This document shows positions 48,792-61,900 of a stretch of 64,000 nt of DNA, piece by piece. This stretch comes from Gavia stellata. Lineage: Eukaryota > Chordata > Aves > Gaviiformes > Gaviidae. Positions within the stretch are counted from its first letter, which is position 1, and every line of letters starts with the position of its first letter. Location: the NCBI RefSeq assembly GCF_030936135.1, contig NC_082604.1, forward strand, positions 8,563,001 to 8,627,000. Direction: 5' to 3'. The position numbers and the translations under genes are program-made. A model generated the notes under the pieces. It saw only the letters and a list, made by a program, of their open reading frames with translations, was not told where the DNA came from and did not search any database.

Positions 48792-51700
48792 AAGTATTGC
48801 AAGGAGGCTTTGCTTTTTTCAAGAGAATTCATCTGAAGTTTTGGTACTTAGCTGCAAGGTATAGTTTTTGTTTCCTGGGTTGTACCCTGGATGTTATGCA
48901 TATGAGACAAAGCTCAGTTTAAGCCTCAATTTTTAAGTGTAGCAACCATAACTGAAGTGAAAACTGTTAGATTAGTTGGTCCTACAAATGGAGGATGTTG
49001 AGCATTGTTAATAGGTCATTTATCCTAATGAAGCAAATATTGTTTCAAATTTTATTTTAAATATATGAAGTTTTCATTATTTTCTGTAGGTTATAGAAAT
49101 GGCTTGTCATGTTCCAGATTCTTCTGACAGTCTCTTCATTTACTTCCAGAAATGGGGTGTGGGGGGAAACGAAGTTTGGGGTTTTTTAAAAAGGGTGATA
49201 GGTTATCAGATTGTAGTTGATTTTCTGCCCTTGAACAACCTGTGGGCGTGATTCTTTTGCCTAGAAAAGGCACTTATAAGAAATAGAGAGAACCTACTCA
49301 CAGTGTAAGCAATGCCAGTTTAAAACATGTTTAACAGTGCAAAAAAGGAAACTTACAAGTTGATCTATTTTATACAAGACTTTATGGAATACTGATTTAC
49401 TTGACTTTTGAGAAAATCTTAACAATATTACGATGAGCAATTAATGTAGCTCTGGGACAGGGCATCAGATCAAACAGATGAAATCCTCACATTTTCTGGA
49501 GTTTATGTAGCACACATAGGCTCATGTAAGCTCTGGGCATACATCACAGCCCCAGATACAAAGCCCCAGTAACTATTCCTTTCTTAGAACTGTTATTTCC
49601 TCTCCTGTGGAGCACAAACTCACTTTTTCTTTAACCTGTTCTCTAATCAAACACAATCCAATCAAATGAGTTATCTTCCCCTAGTTCTTTTAAAGTACTC
49701 TGGAAAATCTTTTGCACATTTTTTAAGTTTAGACACACTGAACCTCAAGTAGGTGCATTCATATTATGCTGCAAGTCCCTTAGCCTTGGTGAAATTGCAG
49801 CTTGGATGAATTTGATCTTATCAGCCTTGTGCAAACAGCAGTGGCTTTTGTGAGGTGATACCAGTGAGATCTATCTGATGGCACCTCCATCAGATTTGAC
49901 AAATTCCTCTTTCAAGTCTTGACTGGATTTGGAGTTAGGTTGTTAGCAACTGTGGTGGGAAGAACTATATTTAATTTTTCTCTGACACAGTGACGAGGAA
50001 ATTTGATTATCCTGATTTCATGACAAAACATATGTCTAACAGGATGTATTTCTCCCCATAAATGAAAGAGAAATTCTGTATAAGCCAGCATGATTGCTGA
50101 CCTACATTTCAAAACCCCTGTTTTTACTCATACTATGAAATTTTCCATGTCTCTTTTTAAAAAAAGTCTTTTCAATTTCCATCTCTCAAAAGACAAGAAT
50201 TTCTGGCTAAGAATATACTCTTTATTCTTTCCCACAATGTTCTTCCAGTTATATTTGAATCTTATCTTGAGTGTAGTTTGCCATGTGAGCAAAGCAGCAG
50301 TCTATTACATGTTCACAAACCAAGTCTGTGTGTTGTTATGTAATATACATGTGCTTCAAGTATCACCAAAAGAATTCAAATGTTTCTAAATCCAACTGTG
50401 TAGTACAGTACTGACTTTGTTTCCTGCTGTCTTTCAAGTTCTGAGTATAGATCAGTTGATTCCTTGCCTGTTACTGTGTTCTATCCAGACTGGAGCACAA
50501 CATTAAGTTCTGAGATATTTGGCCACATTTTTACATGAAATGGAGTCTGATGGGAGGTTTGCTGTGTAACTTGAGGCTTATGTCTTTATTCCGTTAGAGC
50601 AGATGTTTTGAATTTTTTAAGTTACTGACAGTTACTATAAATCAAGCTTTAGTTACTAACCACCACCTGACATGGCAAAGGAAGGAAGGGACAGTCCCAC
50701 TGTAATAATAGTACAAACTTAATTAAGAGAGTGGGTGAGAGGAGCCTCTGTTTTGCAATTTTATTTGCTTTAGAGGTGGGAAAGAATATCAGAGTGAAAA
50801 AGCTAAAGTTTGGAGAACCCACATGAGTTCGTTTTCAGTGGTAGGTCCTAGAAGACATGGCATGGATCCAGCTGTAGGGCATACCCATTGTCTACCTATG
50901 AGTCCAAAAGCCTTTTTTTAAGCTTAGACCTGGGCCTTCAATCCTGGCCTGAGCTGTGTCATAGGTGTTGTATCTGTTCCCAGTCCTGTTCCTGAATTAC
51001 TGTTTGTATTTCCCAGTTTGACCTTGGATTTGACTTGTTACCTTGCTTTTACCTGATGATCACTGGACTGTTGACAGGACCTGTTGTCATCACCCACCTT
51101 GGGTGCTGTGGGACTGTGCCCTGTGGGTGAGCTTGCTGCCCAGTCAGTGTGGTGGCTGTATTCAGCTCTCCCTAGCCTTCCCTTAGGGAGCAGCCCAGCT
51201 CTTACTGCTCCATCCCACTGTCCTTCACAGTCTTTTACTGATTTTTATGGTGTCAATAGTAAGAACACTCAAATGATGAAAGTCATCATTCTGGATGTTA
51301 GAATCATCCTCAGAAATGGATACAGTCCATTCTGATGTGTAAAGGAGGATGGAGGGGGAAAGCATACAACTTTGTTCAAGTAATTCTCAAGTTTATATGT
51401 AGACTGTATGGTGGTAGAGATATTAACAGTGGATTCTCATTTTGACTTTGCTCTGAGATAAATGTTAATAAAATGACAGTTTGCATTTTAGCAATGTGGA
51501 AAGATCTCTTTTGAATGGCTTTATCTTCTCGTGAATTTTTTTAAGGAACAAGCACTGAACTATAGTACTCAGGTAGTTGGCTTTCTTCTTAGAAAACTGA
51601 ATTTATAGTGTTTAGAGGAAAAGTTACTGTCCATTTTGCAACCGTTATTTCCAGAATGGTAAGCTAATGGTGAGCTGGATCTAAGATTATGATATTTTCT

Positions 51701-52066
51701 GCTTCCTTAAGATAAACATACACTTAATTTAAGAATGTGTTATTCTCAGAGCTTGGTAAGTAACTGGGATTTATCACAGTAAGAACACTGATTGCCTGTC
51801 ACTTAAAAAAACCTAACAAAACAAAAAACCCTCTAGCTTATAATCCAACTCCCCTATGATTATCAGGCTGAGACCCTATAAAAGAGCTATTGATATAACC
51901 CTCAAAATAGTATGTCCAAATCACCTTTAAAATATATCTGTGTGAAAAGCAGTTCAAAATATACTGGTGAACATAACAAGAAAGAAGGTATGTGGCATTT
52001 ACAGGAAACAGTTATTCCATATTATGCAAGAGTTACCAAAACCAATTGCAGTGATATATTTAAATT

Positions 52067-52079
52067 GGGGGGGGGGGGG
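52067..52079 (+). repeat. 13-G homopolymer
   Basis: A run of 13 G in the upstream intergenic region, flanked by TTTAAATT and AAATCC. Confidence 0.9.
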
Positions 52080-53194
52080 AAATCCTGAGATGTGAACATA
52101 TGTTAAATGTTAGAAGTGAGACTTTCAACTTCGCCCAACTTATATTTAGTGTGAACAGATGGGATTTTTGTTTTCTAATTCTGTGAGTTGCCTTTAAGAA
52201 TTCTATCCTAGAGTGAGTCCAAGACACTGGGGTTTTTTTGCTGTGACTTAGTCACTTATTAGAAAGGACTGGAGATCTGAGGATATGCTGATACTTTTCT
52301 TTTCCTTTAAGAATTTCATAGAACAGCAAATAAATTGTGCTATGCATGTGCAACTTTCTTCTATAAACTTAATGAAAAACTATAGAAAATAGTTTTCTGT
52401 ATGTCGTGAAAACTGCTGGATTGCCAGTGAATGAAGATGATAGACTTGACTTCTTGCATTTCTTTTAAAAGACAGCATATAGAGGAACTAACAAAGGGTT
52501 GTTGATATGTCATGGCAAATATTAACAAATACCCATTAAAAACTGTTCTCTTCTGCACTTTCTGCATTCACCTGTTTTTAGTTGTTAGTGAGATTTTCAA
52601 AAAGGAGGAACTGTATTTCCAACATCAGATGACAAATACATCCTGAAACCTTTATATGTGAAGAATTTTCCAGCACTTTGAGTTGCTGATGTCATTTCAG
52701 AAACATACTTAGTTTTGGTTGTGGTATTGGAATGGATTGCTGTGGAAGTTAATTTTCAATCTCAGTCTAGTTCTAGAAAGAAACAGAAGAGTAACTTAGA
52801 AATATAGATCCAATTTTTAACTCATTTTTGTCACTGCTTAGAAGAAACAGAATTATTGCTTAAGCAATGTGTTGCTTGTATATGTTCAAACAACACTGCT
52901 GTATAATGCTTCAAAGGAGCATGTACCATGATGTCAAAAATATGCAATTAGGCAGTAGTCTGTAAAACAAACAAACAAAAAAAACTATTAGGTGTTCAGA
53001 AGACAGGATTATGCTTCCCCAGGTCAGATAAGCATATCCACTATTTTGAATACAGTTTCAGAAAACTTCAATAGTTAGTATTTGGGTTGCAACCTCAATA
53101 GTGGCTTGACTTAATCGACTCTAATGATCTTTGGCCAGGCACTACACACCACAGATTTAGGTTATACCAAGTGACTTCTCATACTGAATTGGAG

Positions 53195-53297
53195 GTGATG
53201 CACATGTGTATGAAGGAAATACTTCAGTTTGAGTAAAACTGAGCAATCTTCAAACAATATGACACTTCCAGTTCCTTTGACTCTACATGGAACCTAA
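53195..53297 (+). repeat. Local dispersed repeat, copy A
   Basis: It aligns with 53765-53866 over about 100 bp, sharing GTGATGCACAT, AAGGAAATACTTCA, AAACTGA, TCAAACAAT, CACTTCCAGTTC and ATGGAACCTAA with roughly 20% differences. Both copies have the same orientation, 570 bp apart. The family is unknown. Confidence 0.8.
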
Positions 53298-53764
53298 TTC
53301 ACACTGAATGTAATCAGTTACAGTTCAGTGTTGGCTAATCTTCAACTGAAATCAATAAATCAGCCTGGACAGGGAGAGATTAGGCAAGTCAGAAACATGT
53401 ACTGTGATGTTTGCTTTTGTAGTCTTTTTGAGAGGTCAGATAACGGAGACATCAATTAAAAGCAGGATAAACATCAGGCTTCATCCAGTGCAATAGCCTT
53501 TTCCTTTCTTCAATGGGAGTGTGAATTTAGCTTTACAGTAAGCTGCCAAATCATCGGTTATGTTTATATCCAATATATCGCAGTCTTGGCCAGTGAAAAC
53601 TTCAGTGTTCAAACTTGTTTTATAGAAAGCAAAGTGTAGATTTTGAGTGAAAACACCCATGTTCAAACCTGCCTTACAGAAAGCAGTGGTTTTTTCAACC
53701 TCATTTACTTTCCAGTGTTACAATTATATCAGCATGACTTCAACATTCAGAATGAAAGTTGGTT

Positions 53765-53866
53765 GTGATGCACATATATGTTAAGGAAATACTTCAATTT
53801 GATAAAACTGATTAAACCTCAAACAATGTGCCACTTCCAGTTCTTCAGGCTCTAAATGGAACCTAA
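53765..53866 (+). repeat. Local dispersed repeat, copy B
   Basis: The second copy of the element at 53195-53297. Between the copies a smaller pair occurs (about 53603-53635 and 53658-53690, sharing GTTCAAAC and ACAGAAAGCA-type blocks), so the segment has a history of local duplication. Confidence 0.8.
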
Positions 53867-56800
53867 GCATGCTGTCTCCTAAGTGTCTTTGTCAACAATG
53901 ACAATTTCTTCTGTGGAGTGAAACTACAATATTTATCCATTGACCTTTATTATCCAGGCTGTTTCATGCAAATATCCTTTTTTCCTCCACTGTCTTTTAA
54001 TCCCATAGACTTGGTAAATAGCATGATCTTATATTCCTCAGATGTGGTTTTATTGTGTGTATCTTTTTTCAGGGCAAAGGGGATATTTTGGTTCCCAGCC
54101 TTGTTTTATAGGCCCCAAATAAGATGCCTCCAGTAGTCAGAGGTGCCATCACTGAGGCTGTTGTTTAACAGGTAAAGTATATGCTGAATCAGAACGTCTG
54201 TTGAGAAGGGAAGTGGTTTGGCAGTGAGTTTGTCCTCAAACTAGGAAGTAGGTTGGCCGTTTGGATTCTAAAGGCCTGTGGTCTTGGGCTTGCAGAGGAG
54301 AAAGAATTACGTGAGGGGCTTTATGGGGTTGTGTTCTGCTCCACAACAGATGTGGTTATTTGGCTGTAGCTCAGAAAATTTACAGGCATCTTATTAGAAA
54401 AGCAAGCCAAAATGCAACACTCTGGTAGTTGATGGTGATTTCTTACATTGTTTTTGATACTGCACAATTATTATGCAAGAAGGCATAGCCAGCTGTGAGA
54501 CAGATGGAGCCACATATGTTTCCACACCCAAGAGGGAGATTTGTGTACACAGCTACAGTCTAAGTAAGGCTGAGTGAATGATACCAAAGGTTATTCATAT
54601 GTAAGTCTGGATTTGTAGATAAATTCACTTTTGTTGTATGGGTGATTGGTTGTTTTTGTGTTAACTTTCTGACTATAATAGAGTTTTTCTTGCATTGAAG
54701 TCTATATAAAGCAGTAAATAGTGAAGAAGTACTAGGAGATTATTTTGGTCAGCAGTCTGAATTCAAGAATATTGTATGCCTTATGCATGTGGTCTTGTTC
54801 CTAAACTGGGCCGGTTATGCCACCTTCCTCCTCCTCCCCAAAACCAATGGCACCTTGCCACCACCACCTAGTAAAGTCTAGTGTGAAAAGAAATGCCATA
54901 TTCTTTTCCTCTCTCACTTGCTACAGCACTGAAAACCTCTGCAAAATGAGATTAGAGCTACTGCTGTGCTGAGCCTTTAGGATTGGCTGAATGTGAGGAT
55001 GAATTAATAGTGTATTGGTGGCGCCTTCTTTTCTCCCCTAGATCAATCAGAGCACAGAAGAGTTGCAGGGGCAGGAAAGCAGAGAACAGTGATCAGCCAG
55101 GCTCCTGTTTGCTTGCTGTAGCCTCTAGTAGAGGGAAGAAAATTTATTCAGCAGTGCTCTGATTCCAGTCAGCAGTACTCTTTGGCACTGGTCAGGGCTA
55201 TAAGCAGGCAGATCAGGGAGTGCCAGTATTACCCGGGACAGGTAGAGTGCATGCCAACTCATACCTGACAGGTGTAAAAGGAGTGCTGTCTTCAGTGTGA
55301 GTTAGGTAAAAGAGTAGGTTTTTTCATGTGTTTGTGTTCAGATTTTTATTCTCTGCTATAACTTCCTCCTTTAATCTTTTGCCTTTTTTGAGACAATGGG
55401 ATGAAAAAAGATTTGGCTACATTTCAGCCTTATTAACTGCCTGTTATGCCAACATAAAATTAGAACAGTGCTGTGGAGAAGTGAGCTCCCTGAGTGCATA
55501 CAGCTAGGAACTGTCATGGGCTGAGGGAATGTACCAAAGGTAATTTGCAGATAAGTATCTGGATCTTCCTAACAAATCAGTCTCCCCTGTTACAATCAGC
55601 CTAAGGTACTGGACTGCTATGTCTTCCTTTTGTAAGTAAGAAAAATCACTGCTGGGATTAAAGCAAGCACTGAGAACTTCAGATGAGGGAGAAGACAGTA
55701 AAGTTTACAAAGCCAAATGTCAGTAACCATAATTGTAAAGCTTCCATTCCTAGGCTATTCAGTCATTTCCAAAGTGACTTTTAAAAAGAATATAACGTTT
55801 GCGGACAGATGTTTCGTATCTTTTCTAATCCATTCTAGAACAAATAACATGCATATGATTTACAGTTTGGGTTTTTTATCTGTATTGCACACAATTCCTT
55901 GAAGAGATGTTAGTCTTAAGAAATACTAAACATATCTTCAATTCAATCTGAAATCGAAGAGCTGCAGGTACCTGGCACTGCTAAAAAGCAGGCCATATTG
56001 TCTTGGCTAAGACCAGTCTGTGAAGGACAGATATTAATGCTATCAACAAAAGTAATTCTTGAAAGTAGGGATCCTATAGACTGAGGGATTCTGCTTGTAT
56101 TGTAAAACATCTTCAAGAAAACTTACTGGCCAGATAAGAGGTTGAAAATTATTTGAGGTGGGCTGTAGAGATCAGCATACCTAGCCTATTAGTGAGTCAC
56201 TGTTGAAAAGTGGCAGGACAATTCAGGAAGATTAATTGTAATGTTGTCCCAGTTTAGCTGTGCACTTCCTTCCAGCCATAGCCCTACAAGAAACAACAAC
56301 AAATGAACAAATATAAAAATACAGATTCTGCTATGTTGCATTACACACTGGGTATGTTGGATGATTTGAGAGGTATAGGTGTCCTTCCTCTTCCTGCAGT
56401 GTTATCCTAGAGAACCAGCCAGCTAGATTATTTTTTTAACTATATCCTGTAACCTGATTTATTAACTACTTCTGAGAGTAGAAGACCCAATATAATGCTG
56501 CATAATGCTGTGGTAAATTAGCTCCCTTGATTTCTAATCAGGATGCATCAAGCACTGTTTAAATTGCCTAACATTAGATAGACACTTTACAAGTTCTCTA
56601 GATACATGAAGTTCTGCCTACTTCAGGAAGAGCTAGTAGAAAACTACTTACCCAAAAGCCATGATTGCCTTTACTCCAGCCTGTAACAGAAAAATAGAGG
56701 GCTGAACACCTGATAGTTTGGTACCTGTCTCTATTCTTGCTTTCTACCCTTTGGCTTCCTTTTTGTTACTGCTGTGGTCCTGCAGTGACAGTAAGAGATA

Positions 56801-58916
56801 GAAGAGCTGTCATATTTGTTCCCACTTGGCCTTCCTGGTAGCCCAGGTGAGTAGCTGTTACACCAGCAGCAAGTCCCCCTGCTCAGAGCCTGTCCAGAAG
56901 AATGGGAAAGGCAGAGTAACTAGAGCTACTAGATGGAGAGTAAGAAACATCTTCAAAATACTAAGCAATGTATTTCAGCCTAAATGTATTGCAATAGATT
57001 TGCCACAATGTCATGGGAGCTTTTAATTGTGCTTAAGGATGTAGTTGAATTCAAGCAACTTGCAGATTTGCAGTCAACAGTTATGCCATCTGCAGTACTC
57101 TTTGAATGCTTCAGCAGAAATACGTTTGACAACTATACTCTGAAGGCCTGCTAAGTGATCAAACTTCATAGGGGCAGTGGGAGAAACTAGCTCTTTACTT
57201 TGGAAATTACTCTATCCTTTTGTGAGCGTGCAGACACTGAGAGCAGGGAATGCCGGTAACACTAATGTAGCATGCTCCTGCAAAACACCTCTCCATAGAC
57301 TGGCTGCTTAGTTTGCCACCACCCACAGTTTCCAATATGTGCACCATCACTCCACATAGTGTGAGGTAGCTCTTCAGTTTTTAATCACAGATAAGTAGGG
57401 CAAGGCCCAGAATAGAAACAAGCCCTTGCAGTCTTCATGTTATATATGGAGGGAAAGAGGCACTGTGGATAATTAAACTCTAGTAGCTGAGGGAATACCA
57501 CTGTGACTGTTAGAGCTTTCACTATACCAAGCAATGTGCCTCCATCCTGACTGAGCTGAACCTTAGCTGCCTTGCTGCCTGTCCTAATGTGTGCTGGTGA
57601 GATGCTAAATCATCTATATTCAGTTAGAGGAACCCACATGAAACTGATGTTGGCATTGCCACAAAAATCTTGCTCAGCAGCTTAACCCCAGGGTCTTCAA
57701 AAGCAGGAGTGTCGTCAGTCAAGTGTGATGGCATTCACCACAATTAGTCAAGTCAGTAACACCATTGGGGTGAAGTATTCAAGGCTGATGAGAGGCTTTC
57801 AAATCACCACCAGAATGCCCAGTTATTCATCTTCAGTTACTGAGGGGGTGTTCAAGAAACAAGGCCAAAATGGCCTTTTTACAATGCTGTGGTAGCATTT
57901 TGTTGTGGGCATCAGAGAATGCCTGTAGAGGTAAAGCTTGCTTCTCACTAGCAGTGCTTCAGACTAGCAGATTGGAATGATGTTGCTAATGCTGTCAAAT
58001 ATTTAAGTTGAACTGTAGAAGGAAATGAGTGGTAGCCTTTGGAATAATTATCACCCAAAAATACATTTGGCATTTCTATATGAAATATACATTTGGCAAA
58101 GTATGTGAAATACTTATCATGCCATAATGCAGGTTAGCTAAGCTGTCCATCACAAGACCAGTTCTGTTGGACTAGACTTAGTGTCTGGTATTGCTGAAAG
58201 CTTCTTGCTCCTATAGGAACCACAGTGCAGGAAATTAAAAAGCTATAGCTGGTTCAAGGCAGACCGCAGTGGCTGCCATAACCATTTCATCTAATTTTCA
58301 GAAGCTGTAACATTAAAAAAATGAGAACATGATACCGAGGATTAGATGTTATGCTGGGATTCTAACCAGTTAACTTCCAGTTTTGCCATACAGAAGAGCA
58401 AAGTTAATAAATCTTATACAAGTGGAGAAGGACAGCTTTTAGGAGGTTCTAAATTTACAGAAAATTCAGGGAGAAGTGGGACAGCTAAGCTCAGGCCTGA
58501 CACTGCCTGTCCTCCTTCCCTGGCATTCACTCTCAGATAAAACCAGCTGGATTCAAAAAAAGTGGTTCAGTGCTGAGTGCTTCCATCACCTGGAACTGGA
58601 GCTGTTATAATTGACAACAGCTCCCTTTCTCGTATTTGCCTTGATAAGCAAAATCTTTTTCCTTTCAATGATGTTTTCAACTTACCTAGGTATGTTGCTC
58701 TCATCAATATCAGTGACTGTTTGCCTGCTGGAGCCCTTTGGACTTTGCACCACTCCTATTCACATGATGCTCTCACATTCCTCCTGGAGGCAAAAACGCA
58801 TGTTAGTGCTGCTAGAGAGTGGAAACTTACTGGTTGTACAGAGGTTGGCAGAAGCTCCTGTTCCAGCCTCCTGGCAGGAGCAAAGAGACAGGCTGCATTT
58901 TTGTAAGTGCTAAGCC

Positions 58917-58922
58917 AATAAA
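58917..58922 (+). terminator. Candidate plus-strand poly(A) signal
   Basis: AATAAA is followed 20-45 nt later by a U/GU-rich stretch (TGATGTTTCTTCTGTTCC region), a good poly(A) arrangement. No transcript is known to me on this strand here; it could end a lncRNA or be chance. Confidence 0.2.
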
Positions 58923-61900
58923 AGCCTTATCTCTGCGCTGATGTTTCTTCTGTTCCTGTCTGTCCCTTCCTCCAAACTCACGCCAAGTATGCAAAGCAAG
59001 AAGGCTTCTTGTTCCTGTGTTTAGTCAGTGATGGAGGCAAAGTTTGGAGCAAATGGAGTCCCATTGTAATAACATTTGTTAGAGCCCTGCAAGTGGAACT
59101 GCCTACAGCAAGTGCGCAGATTATGTTTAATGCCTGACACATCCATTTATATTAACATTATAGCAGAAGACGGAACTGTTCCTGAGGAGTCCCCAAATGA
59201 ATTAGCAGTGCAAACTGGCTTTCTAATGCTTGGAGCTCTGTCCACACTCCTTGTTTTAACTCTATGCTAGCCACAGTCCAGACCATGGAGAAAACAGCAG
59301 TGAGACTGTACAGTGGCTGCTCACTACTGTTACAGTTAAATAACTGCATGAACTTTTGTTTTTATTGTAATATTAATTAAGTTATTGTCTGTAGTGGAGG
59401 TAGATACCTGCATATTGCAAAAGCAGTATCAATGTGTGGCTATATTGGAAGAGAATAGCTCAACGCATAGGATATTTTTCCTATTTTTCTTTTTAAAACT
59501 TTCCTACTAGTAAGCTTATTTCTACTAGTAAGCTTTAAAGTGGTTTAAACACACCTGCTGACCCCAAAGCTGTAACTATGCAGACGTTTTTGGGGAAGAC
59601 TTGGTGAGTTATTCCTGAAGGTTCAGAGCAAAGGCAGCCAGTTTCTACCTTTCCTCCTCCTATTGCTTGGTGCCCTTTTTATGAAGTCCTATAAAACATG
59701 CATTTTGAATGAGACATACTATGGGCACTTACATAGTCAGACATGCACACTGATCAGCGTTAAAGGTATGTCTCCAAACTTTCACCAAAATGTACAAGAC
59801 TAGCTTTTCAAATGGGTTGTGATAAACTTTTATTTTTGCAGGCATGCATTTGCATCCAGTATGCCTGAATTTGATATATGTAAACCTAGCAGAACAAAGC
59901 CTTAGGGATCTGTAATTGCGCTATTAAAACTGCCAGTCTGATATTTGGAAATTTAAATCTAAAAGTAGGTATTCTTATTATAATTATTACAGGATAGTAA
60001 TGAATAATAAAGAGCTAAGTCCAAGTTTGTCAAAGTTGTAGTGCAGTACTGAATGTAAATACACTGTCAATAAATCTCTGATGGGTATGAATGCCAAGGG
60101 AGAGGAGGATTACTGCTGTACCATTAGTTATATTGAGATGCACTTTGAAGAATTAAGAATGTGAAAAACTTTTTATCAGCAGAATCCATAAGGCTTAGGT
60201 TCAGATAAAGGTTCTGCTTTCCCAAGAAGTATTTAAAACCCTATTAACGCGGGCACACAGCTTGCGCTTCCAAGAAGATAAGACAGAGAGAGGAGTTAAG
60301 ACTTTTCCCCTTCCTGTCTTTTTGTTCTCCTACTTGGCTGCTGACTCTGGCCATGTTATGGCTCACCAGCCGTTCTCCATGGGGAGCATTTGAGCTGGAA
60401 GGGAGAGGAGACAGGTGGGTGGTTGGAGACTGTCCCCACACTTCTCAGTTACTTCCTCGCTTTGGGGGAAGAGTACACAGTAATATGGGAACAGTTGCTG
60501 CTCTGCTGGGCAGGCAGAGTAGTTACAGTTCAGCCCTGTATTACTTCAGAGAAAGAAGGTACCAAACTTGGTAGGTGTTTCAGCAGGACATTGATAAAAG
60601 ACTGATTCCGGATATTTTTCTCCACCCTTGCCACTTCACCCTCCCCTAGCCACACAGTCATTGCCATAACATCACAGCGCATTTGTTGTGTACTATCTGT
60701 GCAGCATTGCTTTTCTAAAAGGTGTTTTTAATCTGCAAGTACTACCTCTGCTGAGAACACCAAACCTTTATAGTCCGTAGTAATTTCTAAATGACAGAAT
60801 TGCTAGAACACATGACAATAAAGAGGCTAGCTTGGCTAAAGTTTGATAACCTCTGATTATAACCTCTATAACACAAGCAGGGAGAGAGAAGATGTCAAAT
60901 AGGGGATGGACAGAAAGTCAGCTTGAATCCCAAGATGCTGTGTTATTGCTTGAGCACTTTCACTTTCTTTCAGTGGTTTATTTTTTGTTGGCAAATGATT
61001 CTTGCACTGTCGGCTTTTTATGCAAGATAAAATATATTTTTTTATGGAAACCAGTGGGAGAACTTAAACATTTTAAAACAAAGAGAACTTGTTTTACGGA
61101 GCCATGGCCAATATGAGATTATATATTAAAGTATTTTCCTTAGCTGAAAATTCTGAGAACAGGTAAAACTGAAAGAAAATTGAGAACTCTTCAAATGCAG
61201 GCTTTGTTTTGGTTAGCTCGTTAGATTTCAAGAATGAAAATGAATTTATGGAGAACTATAATGCAATGGAGACAGTTGTTTAAACTTTGGATTTGCTAAT
61301 ACTAACAGCCTGCTGATATCCTTGAGAGGAAAATCCTTGGTAGCAGTGCAAAACAAGCCCAGTGCTTTCATCTGCCTTAGCAAAAGCTTTGCTGAAAATA
61401 TCACTGCTGTGAGTAAAAGAGGAGAGAAAAAGAGTTATTGTTCAGTCTGCCTAGAAAAAAAACAAAGATGAAGGAAGCAGTGTTCTGAGTCTGATATGGA
61501 TGAAGTTAAGATTGAGATTGAGCATTTGGGTTTGATTGCCCTGTGGTGTGGTGAGTTCCCTTAAGAGTTTGATTGCATCTTTATGGAAAGTTTGTATTTC
61601 ATTCTGAAGTTAGATTGTATGTTTCTTAGCAGGAGATATATCTTTGAGATTATCTAGGAAAATCACATAGAGGTTATGGGGAATAATCAGTTCTACAAAA
61701 AATTGCAAAATGGGAACCCAGAAGTCCTAGTTTAGGACAGAAATTATATTAAAGTCATAATGTAGGCTTCCCCTCCTTTTAACACATAGCAGGATTTGGA
61801 TTTGGCCTTTATGTTCAGCCTCCTATCTGACATGCAGCAACTCTGAAGAAAATTTTTGTGTCGAAACTCGTGATAAGGCAAAGCAGAACTTGTACCGGAG

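Larger units (their letters stand above)
43831..48800. other. Upstream intergenic region, proximal part
   Basis: No supported protein-coding exon. It holds the candidate divergent exon (44170-44247), a small GAGCTGATGT tandem duplicate (44572-44591), an AT-rich block with palindromic homeodomain-type sites (46250-46450), the ancient CR1 (47750-47995) and the second ATTA/TAAT inverted repeat (48774-48791). A purine-rich stretch lies at about 47338-47402. Confidence 0.6.

Noticed and set aside
57845..57900. A GGGTGTTCAAGAAAC string recalling CR1 coding 3' ends
   Set aside because: The likeness is limited to about 15 bases and does not continue on either side, unlike the element at 47750-47995.
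58577..58913. Two overlapping plus-strand ORFs of 100-109 codons
   Set aside because: No similarity recognised, no coding bias visible, overlapping frames. Only the poly(A)-like signal after them is kept as a weak feature.
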